A stretch of DNA of 64,000 nucleotides from Tubiluchus corallicola. Lineage: Eukaryota; Priapulida; Priapulimorpha; Priapulimorphida; Tubiluchidae. Position 1 is the stretch's first letter. The number at the start of each line of letters is the position of its first letter. The stretch spans positions 39,742 through 103,741 of the forward strand of contig JAQGDQ010000346.1 of the NCBI GenBank assembly GCA_030141605.1, read 5' to 3'. This document shows, piece after piece, positions 25,301 to 33,367 of the stretch. A model generated the notes under the pieces. That model saw only the letters and a program-made list of their open reading frames with translations, was not told the origin of the DNA and made no database searches. Position numbers and translations under genes: made by a program.

Positions 25301-28300
25301 CGTCCGCTATATGTACGCATCAAACGACGTTACGCCTTGCGGAATTGATATGAGGTCAGTATACATGGCTAATGACGCCATTTTGCCCAAAATTTCCCCA
25401 ATATATATACAATAGGCACAACCAGGGCCTGATTATCCATTAAGCTAGTGTAAGCTGCGCTGTGTTAATAATAAGCTAAGCCCTCAAGCTTTGGTAACAT
25501 TTGGTAAAAAAAATCTGTTTTTTATTACATTGTATTGAAATGTGCTAATTTAATTGCAATAAAATAATAGTGAAATAGTGGCATTTCTTAAAGAATACTT
25601 TTGTTGACAAACAAAAGGTAGCTATACCAGCTTATTTAAAGAATTTGCAATAAGTTTATTTCAAGCTATATATATATATGTCACTAAGATATATCATGAG
25701 TAAAAAAATATTTAAGACGGATGCGAGGGCTAGTGAGAGGGTGGCTACGGCTGAGAGGGCCCCATAATCTCAAAAACCTAGGAGTCCTAAAAGGTCATAA
25801 TCCGGTCCTGGGTATAGCGTAAAAGACTTATAGAGCCTAAAAGGCTAGCCTACAGGTTAAAAGGTTTATCCGCCCATCCACGCCCATCTCATTTTCTATG
25901 CGCAACAAAGTCATTCGTTCTTGTTTTCAGAAATTTTCCGTTTGATGAACAAATATGTGAATTAAAATACGGAGCGGCTACTATTGGTATAAACCTGATG
26001 GACTTGACGCCTCTTACGACAGTGACCAATGTTACCATCTTTGACAAAAGATTTAACACGGAATGGGAGGTACTTGACAATCGAAATGATCAAGTTGCGC
26101 TATTTTGATCAAGTGTAAATAAGAAATTTTGGAAACATTTGATTATGAAAGTAAAAATTTTATAGAGGCGCACAAGCATGCGAAATTAACTAGAACATTT
26201 AAAAATTAGCTACAACTTTTTATATACTTAGAACATCACGCATTTGTTGACGTTAACATGCTCCATTGTTTAATTTTAGATATTGAACAATTCCCTAACT
26301 GTGTCGAGGCATATTGCGAAGTACTCTTGTTGCGAGGAAGATTTTCCGGATATCCGGTTCACTCTACGTATCAAACGTAGACCAAAGTACTACGTGTTTT
26401 CCTTGATGGCTCCGACACTACTTTTGTGTTTTGTTGCCATTATTGGGCTTTTTTCGCCGTCTGCTTCCTCAGGTAATCTCCTGCTTTGTAATATGCGCAT
26501 TTTGAGCTCTGCGGGAAAGTTTAAAAGCAAAACCGGACCCAATGTTAAACTGCAGGTCAAAACAACCTAGTCTTTAAAATATTGAAAGGAAACGTGCTAT
26601 TTCTTCCAAGAATAATTTCCGTGAAAGAATTATTACCCACACAAACGCAATTGCGCGTTCGCGCCACTAGTTCTTCGCTGTTACATGCATTTGCCATTTG
26701 CTAGTTAGACGTGCACTAGCGCCTGCATTTCGGAAAGCGTTGCACAAAAAACAGGTGTTGTACCTCTCGGTTCAGATATGTTAATTTGTAACGAACTGCA
26801 CAGATTCCACAGCTCATAAGTGAGTACAGCGGTAAATTTGAAATTTGAATTTTTATTTTAAAACTTGCCTAGCTTTAGTATAACGTACTGAATATTTTAC
26901 AGTAGCACTGTACTTCAATTTTCGCTTTCGCGACACGGTCATGGAATGTTTTTGGTGTTGAAAACTATGTTAGTTTGTGATGTCATCACTACTATGCCTC
27001 GCCTGCCGTTAATTAAGATTTTCACCTATGACTTAATCATCAGAAATGCCTTTGTAATATTATTGATGTTAAAATGTATACTTTTGCCGTACCTGAAAAT
27101 GGGGTAGTGATATGAAAAATAATCCGGTCTTTTTGTAACCTTAATGTGTCTAAAATGTATCAACTCCCTGAGTCTGTCGGTGGTGCAAACTTGGTCTGTG
27201 TTCGAATCAGCAAACTTTTAAAAAACGCTTAAAGGATGTTAATCTTAATAATCATTTATTTTTTAACAGGCCCACGTAAGTAGCCTTGGCTCTTTGTGCT
27301 TTTATCCGTAATCTTTTAACTAGCCATTTTTATCTGTAAATTTTCGTCTGTGTTTTATCCTGGTTTCATATTTTATTCTTTCTTGTAAATATTTTTAATA
27401 TTTTTTAATAAAGATTACGCATCAAACTAAACTAAACTAAACTAAATTTACCTATATGGCATTAACGTAATTTTTCGCCTTAACGCAAGAGCCTCCTTTG
27501 TCACTCAAGAATACGTGTAACAATTATTCAGATGCCTTGGGAAGGAGGCATGTATGCCGGCGTATTAGCTGGAATAAAATTAATGGGGAATATTCATTAT
27601 AAAAAAGACAATTATTGAGGCTGATCAATAAAGAGTTGGACCAAGCATGGCTAATTTCATTCCTCCGAGTCGATGAAGACATGTACCTAACGCTGCTTAT
27701 ACAATGTAGAAACTCTGCTAAGTATTTTAGACTGAAAAGGTATGCGAGCACTGCCTCGCTTCAATTTTAATATAACAAAGAAAAGATTGCGGTAACTGTC
27801 AGTAGTTTTATCTCTCAGAGACAAAACATAGTACTAGTAACTGACCAAAGCGCAATTTCTTGTTGAACATATTTTCATATGTGGAGAATAAATTAAGATT
27901 GGGAAATGATGAGATAGCGTATTGGTTTGGGGGGGTCTAAAATGTAGGGCGTGTGACATTTTCCATAGGGCCCTGGTTTAAATGCAGGCTCAGTGACAAT
28001 ACTTCCATTAGTTTGTTCCTTTTCTACTTCCAGTATTGTATCTGGCCTCTAAATTAAACAACACTAATTGTGGATTTGTATAATTATTATCTTTAAACTG
28101 CCCATCTGTAACGAATTATCGTTTGTTAATGACAATATTTCGCATGTTTATAATGTTCCCACTGCATCTGATTTAGAAATTAATGCTTGTTATGGTTCCA
28201 CAAATTAATTATGTTTCACGCTTTCTCGTTCTACGTAAATTGCAGGCGAAAGAAGCGAAAGGATCAATTTGGGAATTGCAACACTGTTGGCTATGGTCAT

Positions 28301-29975
28301 TATTCTGATGATGATTACAGATAAAATGCCTACAGCTGCAGAGGCTATTCCACTAATAGGTGACTAGAATTACAGGATTCATTCCACGTGTTAACTGTTT
28401 TTTACAGTTTTGATTTGTATTAGTTATAGTATCTGCAAAAAATAATAAAATAAAACAAGAGCACCTGTACTGGGCTCAAACCCAGGTTTTGATATCCAGT
28501 TTTTCATACAGTTCAACACTTTTTGAACACTTTATCATACAATTTGGCACTCTGCGAGCCGGGACTTATCGTCCAACAATACAACGTTATGCATTGCCGT
28601 TAGGGGCGCTTTACAGTTTAACCAACTACTGTAGTTATAAAAATAAGTAATCACATGAACGCACGAAAGCAATACTAAATTCGACTGTCAGAAAATGTTT
28701 TGCACCTCCACTGGGCTCGAACCCAGGTTTTGATATCCAGTTTTTTATACAGTTCAACACTTTTTCAACACTTTATTATACAATTTGGCACTCTGGGAGC
28801 CAGGACTTATCGTCCAACAATACAACAATATGACCTACTTAATGCAAGTGGTTACGGCATGGCCGAAACCCGTTTCATTGTCAAGGATAGTTTTCCCAGA
28901 TTTTTTTAACAATGTAAATAGCAGAAGTAGTATGGGAAAAAAGCTTCCCAGAAGCATTTCCCGTTAGTCGCCCATCCATTTACTAACCACTGATAAACTT
29001 TGGTTGTTGCTAAACTCATTCCATGACAACCAAAACACTGATTTAGGAGCACGTATAAAGATGTGTAGTCCCATGATGGCTATCTGAACACACTGGCTAT
29101 GAAGTACGTTTAGACCAGCGCCACAAGGCTGCATCTTATGGAAGTCCGTACTAAAAATGTGTACCGGTTGGGTGCATTTTAGTTTTGTTGGTTACTGTTG
29201 AATATTATTCGTTATTCTAAAATACGGTTTTTGGTAAATTTCACTTTTTATTCACCTCCGTTTCGACTTCTTGGCATCAACAAATAAAGGTGTCGTATTT
29301 CGGTTTGCTAAAAGACCGAATTTCGTTCTTTGTTCCCATTTTTCCTTGTTAATAAACCTATAGCAATCGACAGCTTTTAATACAATTTTAAAGGTAGAGC
29401 AATTGATTTATAGCAATGCAATGAAACAATTACACGCCTTTGTGTTTTTAGGCTTGTCCTATTCTACGCTAATAGTCGTGGTTTCAGTAGCAACTTTGTC
29501 AACTATCATCACGATGAAAATAGACATGGCCGGAAATAATGGAAAGCGGCTACCTTTCCTTGTTCGCAAAATCGCATTTGGTATCTTCGCGAGAGTTACG
29601 ATTACAGACGTCTACGCGGGCCTAGAGGAGAGGAAAGAAGCTTGGTCCAAGGAAAAGGCGGCAAGAAAGAAATCTGCTGAAGATGGCGTAAATTCTGCCA
29701 ACAATGCTGACCACCAACCTTCAAAAACTGATAACTCGTATCGTGACGTCATCAAGCGAGAGTGGCGCGCTCTATCGATCATAGTCGATCGTATTTTTAT
29801 GCTGATCTTTCTCACTCTTGTTATATACGTTGCCATGAGCATTGCATTTCCAAGTGTGGTGCCATTACCAAGTGAACAATTGGGTTTCCAGTATTTTCAA
29901 AAGGCAGAGCCGACAGCTGTTCCAGATAATGAAACACAAATTGTCAAAGACGCAGAAGATATGGTCGAATTTTAA
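7283..29975 (+). CDS. Divergent alpha-type nicotinic receptor-like (Cys-loop) subunit, 10 exons, 630 residues
   Basis: Exons: 7283-7343, 17922-18074, 18671-19107, 19978-20022, 22326-22435, 25238-25354, 25931-26069, 26280-26472, 28246-28359, 29452-29975. Every junction is GT-AG, all phases agree, and the exons sum to 1893 bases. The fourth (45 bp) and fifth (110 bp) have the lengths usual in nicotinic receptor genes. Order in the protein: signal peptide (about 1-25), charged extension (about 26-176), ligand-binding domain from HRERL, Cys-loop C303-C317 with 13 residues between, vicinal C371-C372 in loop C, M1, M2 (I425 onward), M3, short loop, M4. M2 has Glu at -1', Arg at 0', Leu at 9' and Asp at 20', which predicts a cation channel. 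Loop D Trp229 and loop C Tyr369 are kept, but loop A Tyr is Leu267, loop B Trp is Ala324 and the last loop C Tyr is Phe376. The family is clear; the ligand is not. The start is the first in-frame ATG, and exon 1 is assigned by phase and signal-peptide character. Confidence 0.92.
7375..7990 (+). repeat. Dispersed repeat copy A (receptor intron 1)
   Basis: It is collinear with 63018-63590. Shared strings include AAAGCACAAGAA, GAAACAAGTTTAGATAAC and ATGGAAAG, with diverged spacers. A third partial copy (acgaaagcaatactaaatt) is at about 28655-28710. Not identified. Confidence 0.75.
8020..9630 (-). pseudogene. Decayed CR1/L2-like LINE: SGNH esterase, endonuclease and start of RT
   Basis: Reading the minus strand from 9630: a charged coiled-coil-like piece, [10 protein letters not shown] (SGNH block I), [19 protein letters not shown], then [20 protein letters not shown] (the GLHL box of the esterase). 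Next comes [11 protein letters not shown] and [13 protein letters not shown] (endonuclease end), [20 protein letters not shown], and finally [13 protein letters not shown] (RT entry block). The order fits a non-LTR element. Several frameshifts and stops make it inactive. It lies antisense inside receptor intron 1. Confidence 0.75.
10610..11000 (+). mobile_element. Possible SINE/MITE with tRNA-like box B
   Basis: A GC-richer island in AT-rich surroundings with CGGTTCGAAATCG (box B-like) at about 10690. No tail or target duplication was found, so this is weak. Confidence 0.25.
11788..12870. repeat. 36-copy minisatellite, 30-bp unit without indels
   Basis: The unit is CTCTAAATAATGAGTAGCAC followed by CAGAGTTAGY. 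All 36 copies keep exactly 30 bases; only point variants occur. A 120-bp higher-order block (12631-12750) is repeated at 12751-12870. Between about 12121 and 12420, units alternate (ctctaaa/cttaaaa types) as 60-bp dimers. It lies in receptor intron 1. Confidence 0.98.
12871..17921. other. Rest of receptor intron 1
   Basis: Apart from the triplet tract at 13340-13550, I see no exon or recognisable element. Overlapping open frames at 15395-15893 on the two strands have no motif. Confidence 0.45.
13340..13550. repeat. Impure GAT/GAG/GAA trinucleotide tract
   Basis: A purine-strand triplet repeat. It opens long low-complexity frames (poly-Met/Arg on one strand, poly-Ser/Ile on the other) that have no other coding character. 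Confidence 0.9.
17922..18074 (+). CDS. Receptor exon 2: start of the N-terminal extension
   Basis: The frame gives [17 protein letters not shown], then [15 protein letters not shown], ending in phase 1 at ccag followed by gtaaca. An alternative AG six bases downstream (exon start 17928) keeps the frame and would drop two residues. The segment is polar with an NLS sequon and resembles no domain I know. Confidence 0.8.
18225..18425. repeat. Pyrimidine-rich TTTC/TTCT tract
   Basis: Low-complexity T/C sequence in receptor intron 2. It produces open frames of Phe/Ser/Leu that are not genes. Confidence 0.85.
18671..19107 (+). CDS. Receptor exon 3: charged extension plus start of the ligand-binding domain
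   Basis: This 437-bp exon begins after gatgccag in phase 1. Its first ~105 codons are Lys/Glu/Asn/Gln-rich low-complexity sequence. The last ~40 are the conserved N-terminal helix and first strand: [17 protein letters not shown], then [12 protein letters not shown] and MTFTNLIDV. It ends in phase 0 at gtaaga. Confidence 0.92.
19521..19616. repeat. Perfect 27-bp inverted repeat, receptor intron 3
   Basis: Left arm 19521-19547 (begins AAATTTGTTAGCATTAG) is exactly complementary to 19590-19616. The loop is 42 bases of A+T. Confidence 0.97.
19978..20022 (+). CDS. Receptor exon 4: 45-bp loop D exon
   Basis: It encodes [15 protein letters not shown]. The Trp (residue 229) fits the loop D tryptophan because the next exon supplies the second Trp of the W-x4-W pattern. 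The length and both phase-0 boundaries equal the classical 45-bp nicotinic exon. Confidence 0.92.
20071..21113. mobile_element. Non-autonomous hAT-like DNA transposon, receptor intron 4
   Basis: The ends are inverted: CAAGGCTGGCAGAAC at 20071 against CAAGGCAGGCAGTAC on the minus strand at 21113. Many GTACGGTA/TACGATA-type repeats cluster in both subterminal zones, as in hAT elements. The flanks carry a diverged 8-bp duplication (ctcgtaag / ctctcaag, 6 of 8). No transposase frame was seen in 1043 bp. Confidence 0.8.
22326..22435 (+). CDS. Receptor exon 5: 110-bp loop A exon
   Basis: It encodes [17 protein letters not shown], then [26 protein letters not shown] and VWIPDI are nicotinic receptor signatures. 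Leu267 occupies the site of the loop A tyrosine (the usual motif is LYN; here it is LLN). The 110-bp length is the classical one. Confidence 0.95.
22494..23609. repeat. Inverted-repeat trio, receptor intron 5
   Basis: 22494-22681 is the reverse complement of 23430-23609 with few mismatches (AACCTTGCACTTTCC ... ATTATGATTAGACAAA). A more diverged third copy in the second orientation covers about 23069-23212. Confidence 0.93.
23804..24481 (+). mobile_element. Possible solo LTR
   Basis: The segment begins TGTCGTGAAATG, ends GGTCGACA (5-bp inverted termini), and holds an AATAAA about 100 bases before its end. TGGCTCCTGAGC follows closely, like a tRNA primer site. No target duplication is seen (tgatt against gtttg), so this is uncertain. 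Confidence 0.25.
25238..25354 (+). CDS. Receptor exon 6: strands before the Cys-loop
   Basis: The exon completes a Ser codon and encodes [20 protein letters not shown], then [18 protein letters not shown]. It carries the first Cys-loop cysteine (C303) and ends in phase 2 at gtcagt. Confidence 0.92.
25931..26069 (+). CDS. Receptor exon 7: Cys-loop and loop B
   Basis: It encodes [19 protein letters not shown] and on to [18 protein letters not shown] completes the Cys-loop (C317). The loop B motif, normally GSW(T/S)Y, reads GAATI, so the key tryptophan is Ala324. One NVT sequon is present. Confidence 0.95.
26280..26472 (+). CDS. Receptor exon 8: loop C and M1
   Basis: [12 protein letters not shown] is loop C with the adjacent cysteines C371-C372 that define alpha-type subunits. 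[16 protein letters not shown] leads into M1 ([13 protein letters not shown]) and the SPSASSG linker. It ends in phase 1 at gtaatc. Confidence 0.96.
27150..27447 (+). mobile_element. Probable tRNA-derived SINE ending in an (AAACT)n tail, receptor intron 8
   Basis: The head reads GTCGGTGGTGCAAAC, then GTGTTCGAATCAG (box B). The body ends with an AATAAA, a short spacer and four AAACT units at 27426-27445, the usual layout of a LINE-mobilised SINE. Confidence 0.55.
28246..28359 (+). CDS. Receptor exon 9: M2 pore helix
   Basis: It encodes [18 protein letters not shown], then [19 protein letters not shown]. Aligned to nicotinic M2, Glu423 is -1', Leu433 is 9' and Asp444 is 20'. The M1-M2 linker seems about three residues longer than in alpha7 (GERSER against GEK). 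It ends in phase 1 at gtgact. Confidence 0.95.
28461..28832 (-). repeat. Two neighbouring copies of a tRNA-like SINE segment, receptor intron 9
   Basis: 28461-28590 and 28702-28832 are close copies in the same orientation (shared: CAGGTTTTGATATCCAG, ATACAGTTCAACACTTTTT, ACTTATCGTCCAACAATACA). On the minus strand both carry GGGTTYGAGCCC, a box B. Confidence 0.85.
29452..29975 (+). CDS. Receptor exon 10: M3, cytoplasmic loop, M4
   Basis: It encodes M3 ([20 protein letters not shown]), a cytoplasmic segment of about 90 residues with [10 protein letters not shown] and TDVYAG, M4 ([19 protein letters not shown]) and a tail ending DMVEF. The short loop and the shared motifs mirror the exon at 416-981. 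Confidence 0.96.
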
Positions 29976-30526
29976 AATTCATGTTACATGTAGTGTATAT
30001 TTACAATCTTATAATATTTTCTTGTTTTTCTAAGTACTCAGTAACAGCTTACCTCTTGATAACTATTTATTCTGATAATTAATGTGTAGAATTGCTATAT
30101 TGTTATGTCAGTGTTATAATTTACGTGATGCAGAACATTCAAATTATGTCATAAAACGCATATATGCCATAGTAAAACTATAGTCCCTATAATTCATACA
30201 ATCTATACATGAATCTATACATTTAGTAGGCTTAGTCAGTAAGCTAGTGCACTTATTGCAAATCACAGGTTACATGAACTGTACGTTATGTACGTTAATT
30301 AAATGCGTGACTTTTCATTTTCGACGAAAGAAAATGTATTTAAGACAAAAAAGATGTGCTTTTCGCTATGTTCATTTTGTGGCTACTTCAATTTATGGAA
30401 ACACTGAACACTTGCGTCAACACTCATGAGAACATTATGAAAAAATAATAATCAGAAACCAAAGCGTTGACTTAAGTACATAAAAAGAAAAAAAAATTAT
30501 AAAAAAGCTTTAAAAAGTACAGCTTG

Positions 30527-30975
30527 CTATGGTGGTTCTAATACAAGGTACACGTGTTCTTCTGTAGATGACATAGTTTGCCCTGCAATAGCAGCAGTGG
30601 ATGCTGGAGTTTTCAAATCTGTTTCTTCCATTATTGGTCCAACACCAGTTGCGTCGTGAAAGGTTCCATAGTTGTGTTTGTCAACTGAAACGTTGCTTTC
30701 TCCTGGTATGTTATAGACATCACGATCACGATCAGCGATGTCACGTTGGTAGTCTAAAACATCACTTTCTTTTATGTATTCATAAACATTAGGTTCATCG
30801 TTTCTTGGGAATGGTGCAGGAGGCCGGTGAACTGGTTTAGGCGTTTCTTGTACAAGTTCTGGTTTCGTGTTGGAGACTGGTTTTGACCTTTTATAAAGAA
30901 TAACAGCAATAGCGAGTAGTAGAACTATGATCGTTACTCCAATCACAGCTCCAAGTGTTATTGCTATTATTTCGC
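30527..30975 (-). CDS. Last exon of the minus-strand gene: membrane helix and cytoplasmic tail
   Basis: The acceptor is ctttacag. The frame runs 148 codons to TAG. The hydrophobic run is followed by LYKRSK, a stop-transfer charge cluster, so the tail should be cytoplasmic. Confidence 0.82.
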
Positions 30976-32886
30976 CTGTAAAGCAATAAAACGATGAATT
31001 TTAACTATTTTAAACATTTCATTGACATCAGAACATCATGCAAGCAAGTTCATTTGTTAGCGTTTCACAAAGACAAGTCATACTTTACTCCCCTTCGCAG
31101 GAATGGTTTTGCCCCTGACTAATATCAATGCTGTAAGATAACGGTAACTGAATTAACTGAAACAATGGCTATATTCACAAATCAGGTAATCTACACTGAT
31201 ACAACGCAAGAAATTCAACTGCAAAGCAAATAACAAAAAATTCATGTGGACTTTAAAACTTTAAAACAGTGATTTTAAAACTTTGTTGATCACGCTTACA
31301 AAGTTGGCAATTGATTAGCATTACTAACGAGATGGACAAAAATACAAATTTTTTTGACATAATTTTTTCCTATTGCTGTGCCTAAAAGCTACTCATATTT
31401 CAATTTTTAAATATAGCCTTTAATTTTAATGTTTAACGCTCGTTTTTCTTTTGATTTGCGCAATATTCTTGTTTTGTCGGTTGCCAAATCTGTGGGACCT
31501 CGACAATCTGAAACAGTTTAAATTTCAAAGAGCAGGCATGGGTCCGCTACAAATATCTACATGAGTTTATGTACTAAAACGAGTATTTTAACTGGTAAGA
31601 CGTTTGCCAAATGTAGGAGCTGCAACAGTCGTGGCAAACAAATGGGTAAACAAAATTTGGAGTCGCACTACTCGTCAAAATTTTCCTTCACACGCGCATT
31701 ACAGAAACCAAACTTTTAGTGCTGGATGGAAATAGGTATTTTTAAAAATTTAGTTGATACTGTCTACCCTTGTAGAGGAAGTACAAGACCAATTCCGCGT
31801 CAGCAGTAACAGCGACAAGGATAACAATTTTAGATACCAATATCTTACATAACAAAATCACAGTATTTTGACTTAAACGCCGATAAAATTGTTATTTAAA
31901 TTATGAATATAGTACTAACTTTTTTATTTCTTACCTTTGGACAAATTCGTTTTCGGGTTTTGTTTGTCAAAGTGTGGTTCAAATGAGGAAGGTTTATGTG
32001 AGTCCAGTGACTTGGCCACAGTCGTGGTTTGGCTAACTCTGAGATCACTAACCCGTGGATTGTCGTATTGAAGCGTGCTGCCATCTGCTAGAGAGTTAAT
32101 AAGATGTAAGAATGCTATTAACAAATCTTAGAGTTCAAAGTCTGCAATACAGACACTGGCGATAAGACGATGACAGCAAACATCAACACAACAGCCTGTA
32201 GCTATTGCGGTTTTAACCAAAAAGCTGAATGTAAAGTGGTAAAAAAACTGAAAAATTATTAGGCCATATTATATACCAAATCGGTTGTTTTCATTATTTT
32301 CATGTTGACAAAGTTTTGCTATATTGAATGTATCTATGCACTAAAGCCATAGGCATAAAAATGAATTAAGATGAAAGCTAGAAAATTTCTATAAAACGGT
32401 TAGGTCTAGCGTTGCAATAAATGCACCGCTTTTTGTCCCAGGTATGGCTGAAAAAAAATTGTGAAAAATTGAACTGAGCCTGATTTGAACAAGTGACCTT
32501 AATTTGAGCTACCAGCTCTGCGTGTCACTATACCACAGCCCTTAATTAACGATTAGAACAAATTCTGGTCGTCTAGCATTTTAAGCACCAATTTGCTAAC
32601 GTTATACTGCAGTGATTTTTCAGTTCTATAGGTAGACTGTAAATCTGGTAAAATATAGTTAACATTTTTTTTATAATTATTTGAAATAATAGTAGCAATA
32701 TTGCCCATAAGCTGCAAAGACAAGATACTAAAAAACCACTAAACTTACTTGTTTTTGTTGTTGGAACTACAGTAGATGTGGATAAAAATTTTTTTAAGAA
32801 ACTTGTTGTCGACGTTTTAGGTGACGCTTTTTTGTCTTTGGATTTCTTCTCCTTCATTTTGATTCTTGTCAAAACTATTTTCCAGG
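30527..32886 (-). CDS. 3' part of an unidentified single-pass membrane protein with a tyrosine-rich tail
   Basis: Three exons on the minus strand join in phase 1 each time: 32886-32749, 32087-31935, 30975-30527 (stop TAG). The first begins WKIVLTRIKMKEKKSKDKK and turns into a Ser/Thr/Pro stalk (STSTVVPTTKT). The second is polar. The third holds one membrane helix (IIAITLGAVIGVTIIVLLLA, then IAVILYKR) and a cytoplasmic tail of about 118 residues. The tail has a proline-rich PxxP segment (HRPPAPFPR) and tyrosines in NVYEYI, DVYNIP, HNYGTF and HVYLVL, which could bind SH2 proteins or act as YxxL sorting signals. The phase-1 acceptor at 32886 means that at least one upstream exon is unplaced. The Met at 32862-32860 is an alternative start but has no signal peptide. 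I do not recognise the family. Confidence 0.75.
31935..32087 (-). CDS. Stalk exon of the minus-strand gene
   Basis: 153 bp, phase 1 on both sides, donor gtaaga. It encodes DGSTLQYDNPRVSDLRVSQ onward to NPKTNLSK. The acceptor reads TAGCAG, a NAGNAG tandem, so the exon may start at 32087 or 32084 without changing frame. Confidence 0.72.
32460..32545 (-). mobile_element. Weak tRNA-like sequence
   Basis: On the minus strand GGTATAGTGAC (box A-like) and ACTTGTTCAAATCAGG (box B-like) stand about 40 bases apart. The acceptor stem does not pair, so it is not a functional tRNA gene. Confidence 0.3.
32749..32886 (-). CDS. Basic/Thr-rich exon of the minus-strand gene
   Basis: 138 bp between catattgcag and gtaagt, phase 1 on both sides. 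It encodes 45 residues: a Lys-rich stretch followed by STSTVVPTTKT. It is probably extracellular and near the membrane. Confidence 0.65.
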
Positions 32887-33297
32887 CTGCAATATGGGTT
32901 TGAATATCTCCAAAAGATTATTTTCACGAAGTTTCACGAATTCACTGTTCATTACTGCATTGATAAGTAATAATTAAAACAAAAAAGAACGTTTGCCTTT
33001 ATCTTTCTGACACAAGTTATTTAAACAACAAAATAACATTCTAGTGAGTTTACTGCCAAGAGTTAAGCGAATACTTTATGTTCAAAAATTTTATTTATAG
33101 ATTGGTTTCAAGATTATTACACTTGTAAGTACATCTTTCTATGTATGTAATGCTGTGGACCAATAATCCTCTTAGAATCCGTTAAAACTTCCGGTTTCCT
33201 GCTTTGGCATGACTAGCAGGATATTATTCATCTGACTTATTCGCTGCTTGCTTCGCAACATCCCGCACCCCTCGTCTTGATAATGAGAAAGTCCAAC

Positions 33298-33367
33298 ATG
33301 GCGAATCAACAGGTGTGCAAGGTTCATTTCGACGTATTCCTAAAGACGTGTATTTTGGTTTTTATGG
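33298..33367 (+). CDS. GPI-protein exon 1: signal peptide
   Basis: It encodes MANQQVCKVHFDVFLKTCIL and VFM, then splits a Val codon in phase 1 at gtaagt. Residues 11-23 form the hydrophobic core. Confidence 0.75.

Noticed and set aside
32460-32545. Functional tRNA gene
   Set aside because: Box A and box B resemble a tRNA but the acceptor arms do not pair.
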